A stretch of 6,864 nt of DNA from CAYSBK01 sp964429265 (lineage in GTDB: Bacteria; Planctomycetota; Phycisphaerae; Sedimentisphaerales; Anaerobacaceae), in assembly GCA_964429265.1 (NCBI GenBank), contig CAYSBK010000136.1, forward strand, positions 1 to 6,864. The letters run 5' to 3'. The notes under the pieces were generated by a model that was given only the letters and a program-made list of their open reading frames with translations, made no database searches and was not told the DNA's origin. The position numbers were made by a program, and so were the translations under genes. How positions within the stretch are numbered: position 1 is the stretch's first letter; every line of letters starts with the position of its first letter. Shown here in pieces: positions 1 through 5,600 of the stretch.

Positions 1-1
1 C

Positions 2-988
2 ATATCTGGCCGCCACGATGTCAAAGCTGCAACCACCATCGTGTATGGGCACACGCGCCGGAACTTGATCGACTTCTTCGGGGCAGACAAACCCCTTCGA
101 GATATCACACCCGGGGATGCGGACTTGTGGCGATTGTCGTTGATCAAGCAGGGCTTAGCCGAAAACACGTTACGCAGGCGATGTGGGATAGCCAAACAGT
201 TTTTTAAAGCCGCCGTCAGGCAGAAGCTGATTTCCTCGAATCCCTTTGAACACCTCAGGGCGGCTGTGACAGGTAATCCTGACCGGCTGTACTTTGTCTC
301 GCGAGAGGAGGCCGAGAGGGTATTGGATGCCTGCCCTGATGCGGAATGGCGGCTTATTTTCGCCCTGAGCCGTTATGGTGGCCTTCGCTGCCCGTCCGAG
401 CATCTCGCGCTAAAGTGGTCGGACGTGGATTGGGAGCGTAGTCGTATCAGAGTTCCAAGCCCAAAGACCGAACACCACGAGGGAGGTAAGGCAAGATTCG
501 TCCCATTGTTTCCTGAACTGCTGCCACACCTGCGAGAGGTCTTTGAGCAAGCCCAGCCAGGTGCCGAATACGTGATTACCCGCTATCGCCGCGCTGTTTG
601 CAATCTCCGAACTCAGTTGCAGCGGATTATCCGTAAGGCTGGCCTGGAGCCTTGGCCCAAGTTGTTTCACAACCTTCGTGCCACACGTGAAACCGAACTG
701 TGTGAGCGGTGGCCGGAACACGTCGTCTGTGCGTGGATCGGCAATTCAAGGCCAGTGGCCAGAAAACATTATCTCCAAGTTACCGATGAGCATTTTGAAC
801 AGGCCGCCAAGCCAGAGGATTTTGGCCAGGCGGCGCAAAATCCGGCGCAGCAGAATGCAGCAGAGCCTTGCATTGTCTCGCATCCAGTTTGCAAAGATGC
901 GAAATTCGGCTTAAAACGAGACATTGCGACACAATGCGAAGTGCCAGTGGGCGATACAGGACTCGAACCTGTGACCTCACGGGTGTGA
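2..988 (+). CDS. int: Tyrosine recombinase (site-specific integrase), 5' end outside window
   Basis: The frame is open from the left edge, so the true start lies outside; an internal GTG at 41 is only the first possible start in view. Numbered from that GTG (315 residues), a core-binding helical domain covers roughly 1-75 and the catalytic domain 85-250. All catalytic residues are visible: Arg116 (GLRCPSEH), Lys142 (SPKTEHH), His210 and Arg213 (HNLR), Trp232 in the His/Trp position (AWIG) and the nucleophile Tyr244 (KHYLQ). The enzyme should therefore be active in strand exchange for integration and excision. The wording closely matches integrases I recall from planctomycetes. After Tyr244 about 70 residues show no conserved pattern, and the last 13 (GDTGLEPVTSRV) are encoded by the antisense strand of the tRNA-Val gene; the TGA stop overlaps the tRNA anticodon. 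Int therefore reads towards its own attachment site. The family is clear; the type of element (phage, ICE or island) cannot be told from this end. Confidence 0.93.
   Translation: MSGRHDVKAATTIVYGHTRRNLIDFFGADKPLRDITPGDADLWRLSLIKQGLAENTLRRRCGIAKQFFKAAVRQKLISSNPFEHLRAAVTGNPDRLYFVSREEAERVLDACPDAEWRLIFALSRYGGLRCPSEHLALKWSDVDWERSRIRVPSPKTEHHEGGKARFVPLFPELLPHLREVFEQAQPGAEYVITRYRRAVCNLRTQLQRIIRKAGLEPWPKLFHNLRATRETELCERWPEHVVCAWIGNSRPVARKHYLQVTDEHFEQAAKPEDFGQAAQNPAQQNAAEPCIVSHPVCKDAKFGLKRDIATQCEVPVGDTGLEPVTSRV
870..937. repeat. Three copies of an 11-13 bp sequence beside the att site
   Basis: GCATTGTCTCG at 870-880 recurs inverted at 917-927 (CGAGACATTGC, one mismatch) and again inverted at 927-937 (CGACACAATGC, one mismatch). 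The first and third copies match over 13 bp (870-882 against 925-937) with one mismatch. A further inverted pair, CGCATC/GATGCG, lies at 879-884 and 896-901. All sit in the unconserved 3' end of int, 10-80 bp from the att core, where arm-type integrase or excisionase sites are expected. They could instead form an RNA hairpin; the function is inferred. Confidence 0.5.
948..988. other. Probable attachment site (att) within tRNA-Val 3' half
   Basis: The integrase frame ends inside the tRNA, and the tRNA 3' end faces the integrase. Elements that insert in tRNA genes use the 3' half (anticodon loop to 3' end) as the crossover core and carry a copy that restores the gene. By that rule the core lies within these bases and the element extends leftwards past position 1. 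The second copy of the core must be outside the window, so the exact borders cannot be set from here. Confidence 0.6.
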
Positions 989-1021
989 TCCGTGCGCTCT
1001 AGCCAACTGAGCTAATCGCCC
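948..1021 (-). tRNA. tRNA-Val, anticodon CAC
   Basis: Read on the minus strand, the 74 nt fold into a full cloverleaf. There is a 7-bp acceptor stem (GGGCGAT/ATCGCCC), a D arm GCTC/GAGC, an anticodon stem CACGG/CCGTG with loop ATCACAC, a variable loop AGGTC, a T arm ACAGG/CCTGT with loop TTCGAGT, and discriminator A. The anticodon CAC (positions 985-987) reads GUG valine codons. CCA is not encoded: the discriminator is followed by CTG, so CCA must be added by the nucleotidyltransferase. The 3' half overlaps the end of the integrase gene on the other strand. The gene is intact even though it is the integration target, as expected when the element restores the 3' end. Confidence 0.95.
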
Positions 1022-1030
1022 GGCGATGAT

Positions 1031-1060
1031 ATTAGAGCCGGCGGGACCGGCTGTTGTCAA
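1031..1060 (-). promoter_or_regulatory. Sigma-70-type promoter of tRNA-Val
   Basis: On the minus strand, a perfect -35 TTGACA (1060 to 1055) is followed after 18 bp by TCTAAT (1036 to 1031), which matches five of six bases of the -10 consensus. Transcription would start near 1024, just before the mature 5' end of the tRNA at 1021. A perfect 6-bp inverted repeat, AGCCGG/CCGGCT (1036-1052), fills most of the spacer. Confidence 0.6.
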
Positions 1061-1066
1061 GGGTCA

Positions 1067-1087
1067 ATCCGACGGCGGATGTCGGAT
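1067..1087 (-). terminator. Hairpin just downstream of nikR, possible terminator
   Basis: ATCCGAC (1067-1073) and GTCGGAT (1081-1087) form a perfect 7-bp stem with a 7-nt loop, 2 bp past the nikR stop. No T-run follows on the minus strand, so if it ends transcription it is not a standard intrinsic terminator. It may only stabilise the nikR mRNA 3' end. Confidence 0.35.
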
Positions 1088-1089
1088 GG

Positions 1090-1503
1090 TCAGGGCGGTT
1101 CGGCGGTGACGAGATTGATCCGGCCGAGCTTGACGCCTTTGAGGCTGACGAGTTTTTCGGCCATTTTGTTGATCTGGCCGACGCGGCCCCGCAGGACGAT
1201 GATTTCGAGGCAGTCTTCGCGTGCGAGGTGAATGTGCATCGAAGAGATGGTATGCAGCAGGTGCTGATGCTGAAGGTGGGTGAGTTTTTCCATCAGTTGC
1301 GTTGAATGGTGGTCGTAGACCACGAGTATGGCCGCGACCGCTCGCGTTCGGGGGTTCTGCAGTCGTTTTTCGCTGATATGGCTGCGTATGAGGTCCCTTA
1401 CGGCCTCGGAGCGGTTTTGATATCCCTGCCTGGCGATAAGGCGGTCGAAGGCGGCAAGCAGCTTTTTGTCCAGCGATATGCCTATACGCTCGACTCGGTC
1501 CAT
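1090..1503 (-). CDS. nikR: Nickel-responsive transcriptional regulator NikR
   Basis: The 137-residue protein has the two domains of NikR. An N-terminal ribbon-helix-helix DNA-binding domain (about 1-45: VERIGISLDKKLLAAFD, then GYQNRSEAVRDLIR) is followed by an ACT-like nickel-binding tetramerisation domain. Aligned with E. coli NikR (H76, H87, H89, C95), the four square-planar nickel ligands are all present as His79, His90, His92 and Cys98 (MHIHLAREDCLEI). It should therefore bind DNA when nickel is plentiful and repress nickel uptake. The start ATG at 1503 is preceded by a good ribosome site (AGGAGAG, 7 nt away). Length is normal for the family. It is divergent from the nickel transport operon and shares 172 bp of promoter region with it, which suggests that it represses that operon and possibly itself. 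Family assignment is secure; the operator is not identified. Confidence 0.95.
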   Translation of the reverse strand: MDRVERIGISLDKKLLAAFDRLIARQGYQNRSEAVRDLIRSHISEKRLQNPRTRAVAAILVVYDHHSTQLMEKLTHLQHQHLLHTISSMHIHLAREDCLEIIVLRGRVGQINKMAEKLVSLKGVKLGRINLVTAEPP

Positions 1504-1565
1504 TTCGGCTCTCCTGCGTGCATCGGTACTGTTATTTTCGAGTTCAAACGGCTCCGGTCATCGAT

Positions 1566-1593
1566 ATTTTAGCCCGGCTATTTTTTTTTGAAA
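1566..1593 (-). promoter_or_regulatory. Possible nikR promoter
   Basis: On the minus strand, TAAAAT (1571 to 1566) matches five of six -10 bases. The only -35 candidate, TTTCAA at 1593 to 1588 with a 16-bp spacer, is weak. The start would lie near 1560, giving a leader of about 55 nt. A run of nine T (1581-1589) separates it from the divergent promoter. Confidence 0.3.
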
Positions 1594-1609
1594 GGGCCGG
1601 TTTACGGGC

Positions 1610-1637
1610 TTGACGCGTAGCACGATTTCAGTATCTT
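1610..1637 (+). promoter_or_regulatory. Promoter of the porin-nikMNQO operon
   Basis: TTGACG (1610-1615, five of six -35 bases) is followed after 16 bp by TATCTT (1632-1637, four of six -10 bases). Transcription would start near 1644, leaving a leader of about 32 nt. Between start point and ribosome site lies an imperfect dyad, TGTCAC-A-GTGTACA (1651-1664), a possible repressor site. No canonical E. coli NikR operator (GTATGA-N16-TCATAC) is visible. Confidence 0.5.
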
Positions 1638-1675
1638 TATGCGCACAGATTGTCACAGTGTACAGGAGAACGTTT

Positions 1676-2893
1676 ATGACCAGACCGAAGCTACTGATGG
1701 CCGTCCTGTTTGGAGCCGCTGTTGGGTGTGCGTCCGTTGTCCGGTCGGACGATGGTGGTTCGGTGCCGGATGCGGGCCTGGTGGAGACGCACTTCAGCGT
1801 AACGCAGATTTACCAGCAAAACGTTCACGGAGGGCTTAGCACGCACGATCGGGCGGGCCGGCTCGCCGGCAGCTATGACGTTGAGCTTTCAGCCGACCTG
1901 GAGAGGCTGGCGGGATTTGAGAGTGCTTCCGTGTACGTTCACGCCGAGGGTAGCTGGCCGAAGATCGGCGGGATAAACGATGAGGCGGTTGGAAGCTTTT
2001 TCGGTGTGAACGGCGACGCCCGCCCAAGACGGGCGGTCGATGTTACGGAGTTGTGGTACGAGCAAAGGTTTTTCGCGGACGCCCTGGCGCTGCGGGCGGG
2101 GAAGATTGACCTGACCGGCGGGTTTGAGCACCGTGGCTGTCCGGTGTCATTTGATTGCAGCACGTACGCCAACGACGAGAATACGCAGTTTTTGAATAAC
2201 GCGCTGGTCAACAATCCCACGATACCGTTTCCGGATTACGGGCTTGCGGTGGCGGTGAACTATTCCCTGGCGGGGCCGTGGTACGTTTCGGCGGCGATTG
2301 CCGACGCCGAGGCGGATTTCAGGGAAACGGGCTTCAGCACTACGTTCGACGGGGACTGTGATTTCTTCTACATATTTGAGGGGGGGCTGGCGCCGAAACT
2401 GAGCAGCAACAAGGGCGGCCTGCAGGGTGTATACCGTTTCGGGCTGTGGTATGATACCAGCGACAAGGCCGATTTCTCGACCGGAGGAATCCGCGACGAC
2501 GACCGGGGTTTCTACCTGAGCTTCGACCAGCTTGTCCTGAAGGAAAACGACCGGCCGGATGACGGCCAGGGCCTGGCGGTTTTCGGGCGGTATGGCCGGG
2601 CCGACCGGAAGGTCAACGAGGTGGCGCATTTCTGGAGTGCTGGTATCCAGTACGAAGGTCTGCTGTCCGGGCGGGATAGTGATGTGATCGCGTTCGGTTT
2701 CGGACAGGGGTTTTTCAGCGACAGGGCGGCCGACTTCACCGAGGATTACGAAAGCGTGTGCGAAGTATACTACCGCGCGTACCTGCGACCGTGGCTGGTT
2801 CTGACACCGGATGTTCAGTACGTAGTTAATCCGGGCGGAGCGGGCGCAGCCGATGCCCTGGTGGCGGGGGTTCGGCTGCAGGTGAGTTTCTGA
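1676..2893 (+). CDS. OprB-type outer-membrane porin of the nickel operon
   Basis: The 405-residue protein begins with a signal peptide (Lys5, then a hydrophobic stretch to about residue 22). It continues as a beta-rich barrel with alternating aromatic strands and ends in phenylalanine (RLQVSF), the usual outer-membrane insertion signal. The segment LALRAGKIDLTGGFE, then FLNNALVNNPTIPFPDYGL and WYVSAAIADAEAD, matches the OprB carbohydrate-selective porin family. The ATG at 1676 has AGGAGA six bases upstream; the longer frame from TTG 1610 starts inside the promoter and was rejected. Cys18 sits in a weak lipobox-like context (AVGC), so lipoprotein processing is possible but unlikely. It is the first gene of the operon, 16 bp before nikMN, so its probable job is passage of nickel or a nickel complex across the outer membrane. 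OprB membership is fairly sure; the nickel role rests on context alone. Confidence 0.82.
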   Translation: MTRPKLLMAVLFGAAVGCASVVRSDDGGSVPDAGLVETHFSVTQIYQQNVHGGLSTHDRAGRLAGSYDVELSADLERLAGFESASVYVHAEGSWPKIGGINDEAVGSFFGVNGDARPRRAVDVTELWYEQRFFADALALRAGKIDLTGGFEHRGCPVSFDCSTYANDENTQFLNNALVNNPTIPFPDYGLAVAVNYSLAGPWYVSAAIADAEADFRETGFSTTFDGDCDFFYIFEGGLAPKLSSNKGGLQGVYRFGLWYDTSDKADFSTGGIRDDDRGFYLSFDQLVLKENDRPDDGQGLAVFGRYGRADRKVNEVAHFWSAGIQYEGLLSGRDSDVIAFGFGQGFFSDRAADFTEDYESVCEVYYRAYLRPWLVLTPDVQYVVNPGGAGAADALVAGVRLQVSF

Positions 2894-2909
2894 AAAGGAG
2901 GATGCAGTT

Positions 2910-3920
2910 ATGCATATGGCCAACGAGTTGTTGTCTGTTCCGGTCGCCGCCGGTACGCTCGGGATTGCCGCGGCTGGGCTGGGATTCGTCTGCAGCAAGG
3001 CAAAGCAGATGCTCACATCCGAGAAGCTGCCGCTGATGGGCGTGCTGGGCGCTTTCGTTTTTGCGGCACAGATGGTCAATTTTCAACTGCCGCTTATGCC
3101 GGGAACCAGCGGCCATATGGTCGGGGCGGTGCTGCTGGCGGTGATACTGGGCCCGTATGCGGGGACAATCGTAATATCGTCGGTTGTGATCATTCAGTGC
3201 CTTATCTTTCAGGACGGCGGCCTTCTTGCATTGGGCTGCAACATCATCAATATGGGGCTGGTGCCCTGTTTCCTGGGTTACTACATATACCGGGCGCTTG
3301 CGGCAAACGTCGGCCGGGGCGGCCTGAGGTTGTATATCGCCGCGGTGATCGCCTGCACGGTGGCGATGGAAGCGGGGGCCGGGCTTGTTGTCGCCGAGGC
3401 GGGCCTGTCAAACGTGCTGGTGGTGCCGGCGGTGACTTTCCTGGTGACGATGCTGGGGGTGCACCTGCTGGTGGGTGCTTGCGAAGGTCTCATCACTGCG
3501 GCGGTACTGGCATACCTGCAGCAGGTAAGGCCCGACCTGGTGTTGAGACCACTGCCCGGCAGGGCGCGATTGAGCAAAAAAGCGGTGCTGGCGAGCCTGG
3601 CGGTGGCGACCGTGGTTGTCGGGGCGGGACTTTCACTGCTTGCATCGGAGTTGCCGGACGGGCTGGAATGGAGTTATGCAGACCGGCCGGACCAGCCTGC
3701 ATTCAAGCCGGTCGTTTCCAATGACGACCCGAAAGTCGCCGCGGTGGACGAGTTTCAATCGAAATACACGCCGCTTCCGGATTACTCGGCCAGGGGCAAG
3801 GCCGCGGCCGGGTGGACCAGCTTTGCGGCGGTAACCGGCTCGGGGTTGACGATGCTGGTGGTGTGGCTGGCGGCGTCGCTGCTGGCGCGAAGAAGAAAAG
3901 CAGGTACCCGTAGTTCATAG
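2910..3920 (+). CDS. nikMN: ECF nickel transporter substrate-binding component NikM fused to NikN (PDGLE domain)
   Basis: This 336-residue membrane protein joins a CbiM/NikM domain (about 1-210, several membrane segments) to a NikN-like PDGLE domain (about 225-326) with its motif PDGLEWSY at 249-256 and membrane helices on either side. The N terminus starts Met-His (MHMANELLS); in NikM proteins the terminal amine and His2 bind nickel. A further ligand position is kept as His69 in TSGHMVGAVL (compare His67 of characterised NikM). The conserved CNIINMGL (110-117) is also present. The start is fixed by this Met-His rule and by AAGGAGGA seven bases upstream of ATG 2910. The protein selects the metal and passes it through the membrane with NikQ and NikO. 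Nickel rather than cobalt is inferred from the adjacent nikR and the NikMN fusion. The C-terminal tail is basic (RRRK). Confidence 0.92.
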   Translation: MHMANELLSVPVAAGTLGIAAAGLGFVCSKAKQMLTSEKLPLMGVLGAFVFAAQMVNFQLPLMPGTSGHMVGAVLLAVILGPYAGTIVISSVVIIQCLIFQDGGLLALGCNIINMGLVPCFLGYYIYRALAANVGRGGLRLYIAAVIACTVAMEAGAGLVVAEAGLSNVLVVPAVTFLVTMLGVHLLVGACEGLITAAVLAYLQQVRPDLVLRPLPGRARLSKKAVLASLAVATVVVGAGLSLLASELPDGLEWSYADRPDQPAFKPVVSNDDPKVAAVDEFQSKYTPLPDYSARGKAAAGWTSFAAVTGSGLTMLVVWLAASLLARRRKAGTRSS

Positions 3921-3976
3921 CGCATCGTTCGCGGTTCGTCGTTCCGCGCCGCGGCAGGGGCAGGGGCGGTTAAGCA
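3921..3976. other. Spacer between nikMN and nikQ
   Basis: These 56 bp hold degenerate GTTCG-type repeats (3926-3946) and a 5-bp inverted repeat CGCGG/CCGCG. A G-rich AGGGGCGG (3962-3969) is the only candidate ribosome site for nikQ. There is no T-run, so transcription probably continues into nikQ. Confidence 0.4.
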
Positions 3977-4753
3977 ATGCATCACGCGTACATAGACAAG
4001 TTCGCCTATCAGGATTCGCCGATACATCGGCTCGATGCACGGGTGAAGTTCGTGGTGGTATTTGCGTTTACGGTGCTGGTGCTTTCGGTATCCCGCACGT
4101 CGCCGGCGATTTTAAGCTGCTATGCCGTGGGGCCTTTCGTATTGCTTGTGCTGGGGCGGGTACCGCTGAAGTTTGCGTTCAAGCACACGCTGGTGGTGAG
4201 TCCTTTTGTTTTGATCCTGGCACTGACCTGTCCGCTGTATGACAGGACGCCGACGGTGGCGGCCTTCGGGCCGATTACGATTGAAACGACGGTCGGGTGG
4301 CTGCGCTGCGTGACGATTATGGGCAAGTTCGTTGTGACTATGCTGGCGCTGATTGCGCTGGTATCGACCACGCGGTTCAACGTGCTGCTGGCCGGTTTGC
4401 AGAAGCTGCTGATGCCGAAGATACTGGTCGTTCAGCTTGGTTTTCTTTATCGCTACATATTCGTTCTGGTCGACCGCGTCCAGCATATGCTGCGTGCACG
4501 GGCGGCCAGGAAGATGCGGAACCTCGGCTTTGTGGTGGAGCTTCGAACGGCCGCGGCGATGGTGGGGGCATTATTGCTCCGAAGCATCAGCAATGCCGAG
4601 AACATAAGCCGGGCGATGCGGGCCAGGGGTTTCGACGGCAACTGGCGAACGATTTCGCGATTCGAAATAGGTTTTGCGGACGTGGTTTTTGCAGCAGCGG
4701 CGGCGGCGTTTATGATTGCTTTGCAGGTGCTGCCGGGAGCCGCGCCGCATTAG
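3977..4753 (+). CDS. nikQ: ECF nickel transporter transmembrane component NikQ (CbiQ/EcfT family)
   Basis: The 258-residue protein has the CbiQ N terminus (IDKFAYQDSPIHRLDARVK, 6-24), several membrane segments between about 25 and 165, and a C-terminal cytoplasmic coupling region. That region carries two Ala-Arg motifs of the T component, RARAARKMR (173-181) and AMRARGFDG (213-221), which contact the ATPase and transmit its movement to the membrane parts. A last membrane helix lies at about 232-252. Length is typical. The gene starts 56 bp after nikMN with a weak G-rich ribosome site, and its stop is 9 bp before the ATG chosen for nikO, so translation of the two is likely coupled. It should form the importer core with NikMN and NikO. 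The cobalt paralogue CbiQ is not separable by sequence alone; nikR next door favours nickel. Confidence 0.92.
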   Translation: MHHAYIDKFAYQDSPIHRLDARVKFVVVFAFTVLVLSVSRTSPAILSCYAVGPFVLLVLGRVPLKFAFKHTLVVSPFVLILALTCPLYDRTPTVAAFGPITIETTVGWLRCVTIMGKFVVTMLALIALVSTTRFNVLLAGLQKLLMPKILVVQLGFLYRYIFVLVDRVQHMLRARAARKMRNLGFVVELRTAAAMVGALLLRSISNAENISRAMRARGFDGNWRTISRFEIGFADVVFAAAAAAFMIALQVLPGAAPH

Positions 4754-4762
4754 GTGGTTACG

Positions 4763-5503
4763 ATGCAGGCTGTTGAGCTGGTGAACTTTTCATACCGGTA
4801 TCCCGACGGCACGCCGGCGCTGAGCGACATAACGCTGGGCATCGGCGCCGGCGAGAACGTTGCAGTCATCGGCCCGAACGGCGCCGGAAAATCGACGTTA
4901 CTTCTGGCGATGGCGGGGCTGATAAAAGGCACTGGCAAGGTATTCGTCGGGGGGACGGAGGTGAGCCGAGGAAATATGAAGAAGATTCGCCGGACCATCG
5001 GCTGTTGCCTGGAGAATCCCGAGGATCAGTTGTTTATGCCGACGTTGTTCGACGACGTTGCATTCGGCCCCTTGAATATGGGGCTAAGCACCGAGCAGGT
5101 GAAGGCGGCCGTTGCAGGGGCGCTGGAGACGGTGGGCCTTGCGGATATGGCCGAGAAGGCTCCGCATCATCTGTCGGCGGGGCAGAAGCGGGCGGCGGCC
5201 ATTGCGACGGTATTGTCGATGTCGCCTGCAATCATCGTGATGGACGAGCCGGACGGCAGCCTCGACCCGCGAAACCGCCGCAAACTGATTAAGCTGCTGG
5301 CGGGCCTGGAGCAGACGCTTGTCATTGCGACCTGCAATATGAACTTCGCAGCGGCCGTTGCCGAAAGGGCGGTTGTGCTGGACGGCGGCCGGGTGGTTGC
5401 CGACGGTTGCGCCGGCGAAGTAATGGGCGATGCGGAGCTGATGAGCCGGTGCGGGCTGGAGGTGCCTGCGACGTGTGCCGGCGGTTGTCAGCACCGCACG
5501 TGA
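4763..5503 (+). CDS. nikO: ECF nickel transporter ATP-binding protein NikO (CbiO family), altered Q- and H-loops
   Basis: This ABC ATPase drives the NikMN-NikQ importer from the cytoplasm. Of the 246 residues from ATG 4763, Walker A is GPNGAGKST (37-45), the signature LSAGQ (137-141), Walker B IIVMDEP with Glu162, and the D-loop SLD. ENPEDQLF followed by DDVAFG is typical of the CbiO/EcfA branch. Two switch residues differ from the norm: the Q-loop glutamine of the usual FQNP is Glu84 (LENP), and the H-loop histidine of the usual THD is Cys191 (TCN). Both contact the gamma-phosphate in standard ABC proteins. The C-terminal tail is rich in Cys and His (Cys230, Cys238, Cys242, His244). ATG 4763 is chosen because AGGTGG lies 5 bases upstream; GTG 4754, directly after the nikQ stop, is possible but has no ribosome site. 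With only one ATPase gene here, a homodimer is expected. Confidence 0.92.
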   Translation: MQAVELVNFSYRYPDGTPALSDITLGIGAGENVAVIGPNGAGKSTLLLAMAGLIKGTGKVFVGGTEVSRGNMKKIRRTIGCCLENPEDQLFMPTLFDDVAFGPLNMGLSTEQVKAAVAGALETVGLADMAEKAPHHLSAGQKRAAAIATVLSMSPAIIVMDEPDGSLDPRNRRKLIKLLAGLEQTLVIATCNMNFAAAVAERAVVLDGGRVVADGCAGEVMGDAELMSRCGLEVPATCAGGCQHRT

Positions 5504-5545
5504 GCTGCTTGAAAGGATGGCCGAGGGTAAATGCCGGAGGGGTTT

Positions 5546-5574
5546 TTGACGGCAAGGTCGGTTGAGCCTATAAT
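5546..5574 (+). promoter_or_regulatory. Strong sigma-70-type promoter of rmuC
   Basis: TTGACG (5546-5551) and a perfect TATAAT (5569-5574) are separated by the ideal 17 bp. The start point would be about 5581, giving a leader near 20 nt. It makes rmuC independent of the nickel operon. The 97-bp gap after nikO shows no clear intrinsic terminator. Confidence 0.75.
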
Positions 5575-5600
5575 CGCGGAGGTTTTTCGAGGGCCGGTTT

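Noticed and set aside
1054..1572. Two plus-strand frames opposite nikR
   Set aside because: Their translations are shadows of nikR, whose nickel ligands, ribosome site and length are all convincing.
1570..1589. TAGCC-C-GGCTA followed by nine T, as an intrinsic terminator
   Set aside because: The stem is only 5 bp with an impossibly short loop, and no gene end precedes it on that strand; it lies between divergent promoters.
1610..1675. Upstream TTG start adding 22 residues to the porin
   Set aside because: It would start inside the -35 box and put a polar segment before the signal peptide; ATG 1676 has a proper ribosome site.
2147..3079. Long open frame (310 codons) on the minus strand across the porin and start of nikMN
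   Set aside because: It is antisense to two well-supported genes, has no recognisable domain, and is explained by their GC-rich third codon positions.
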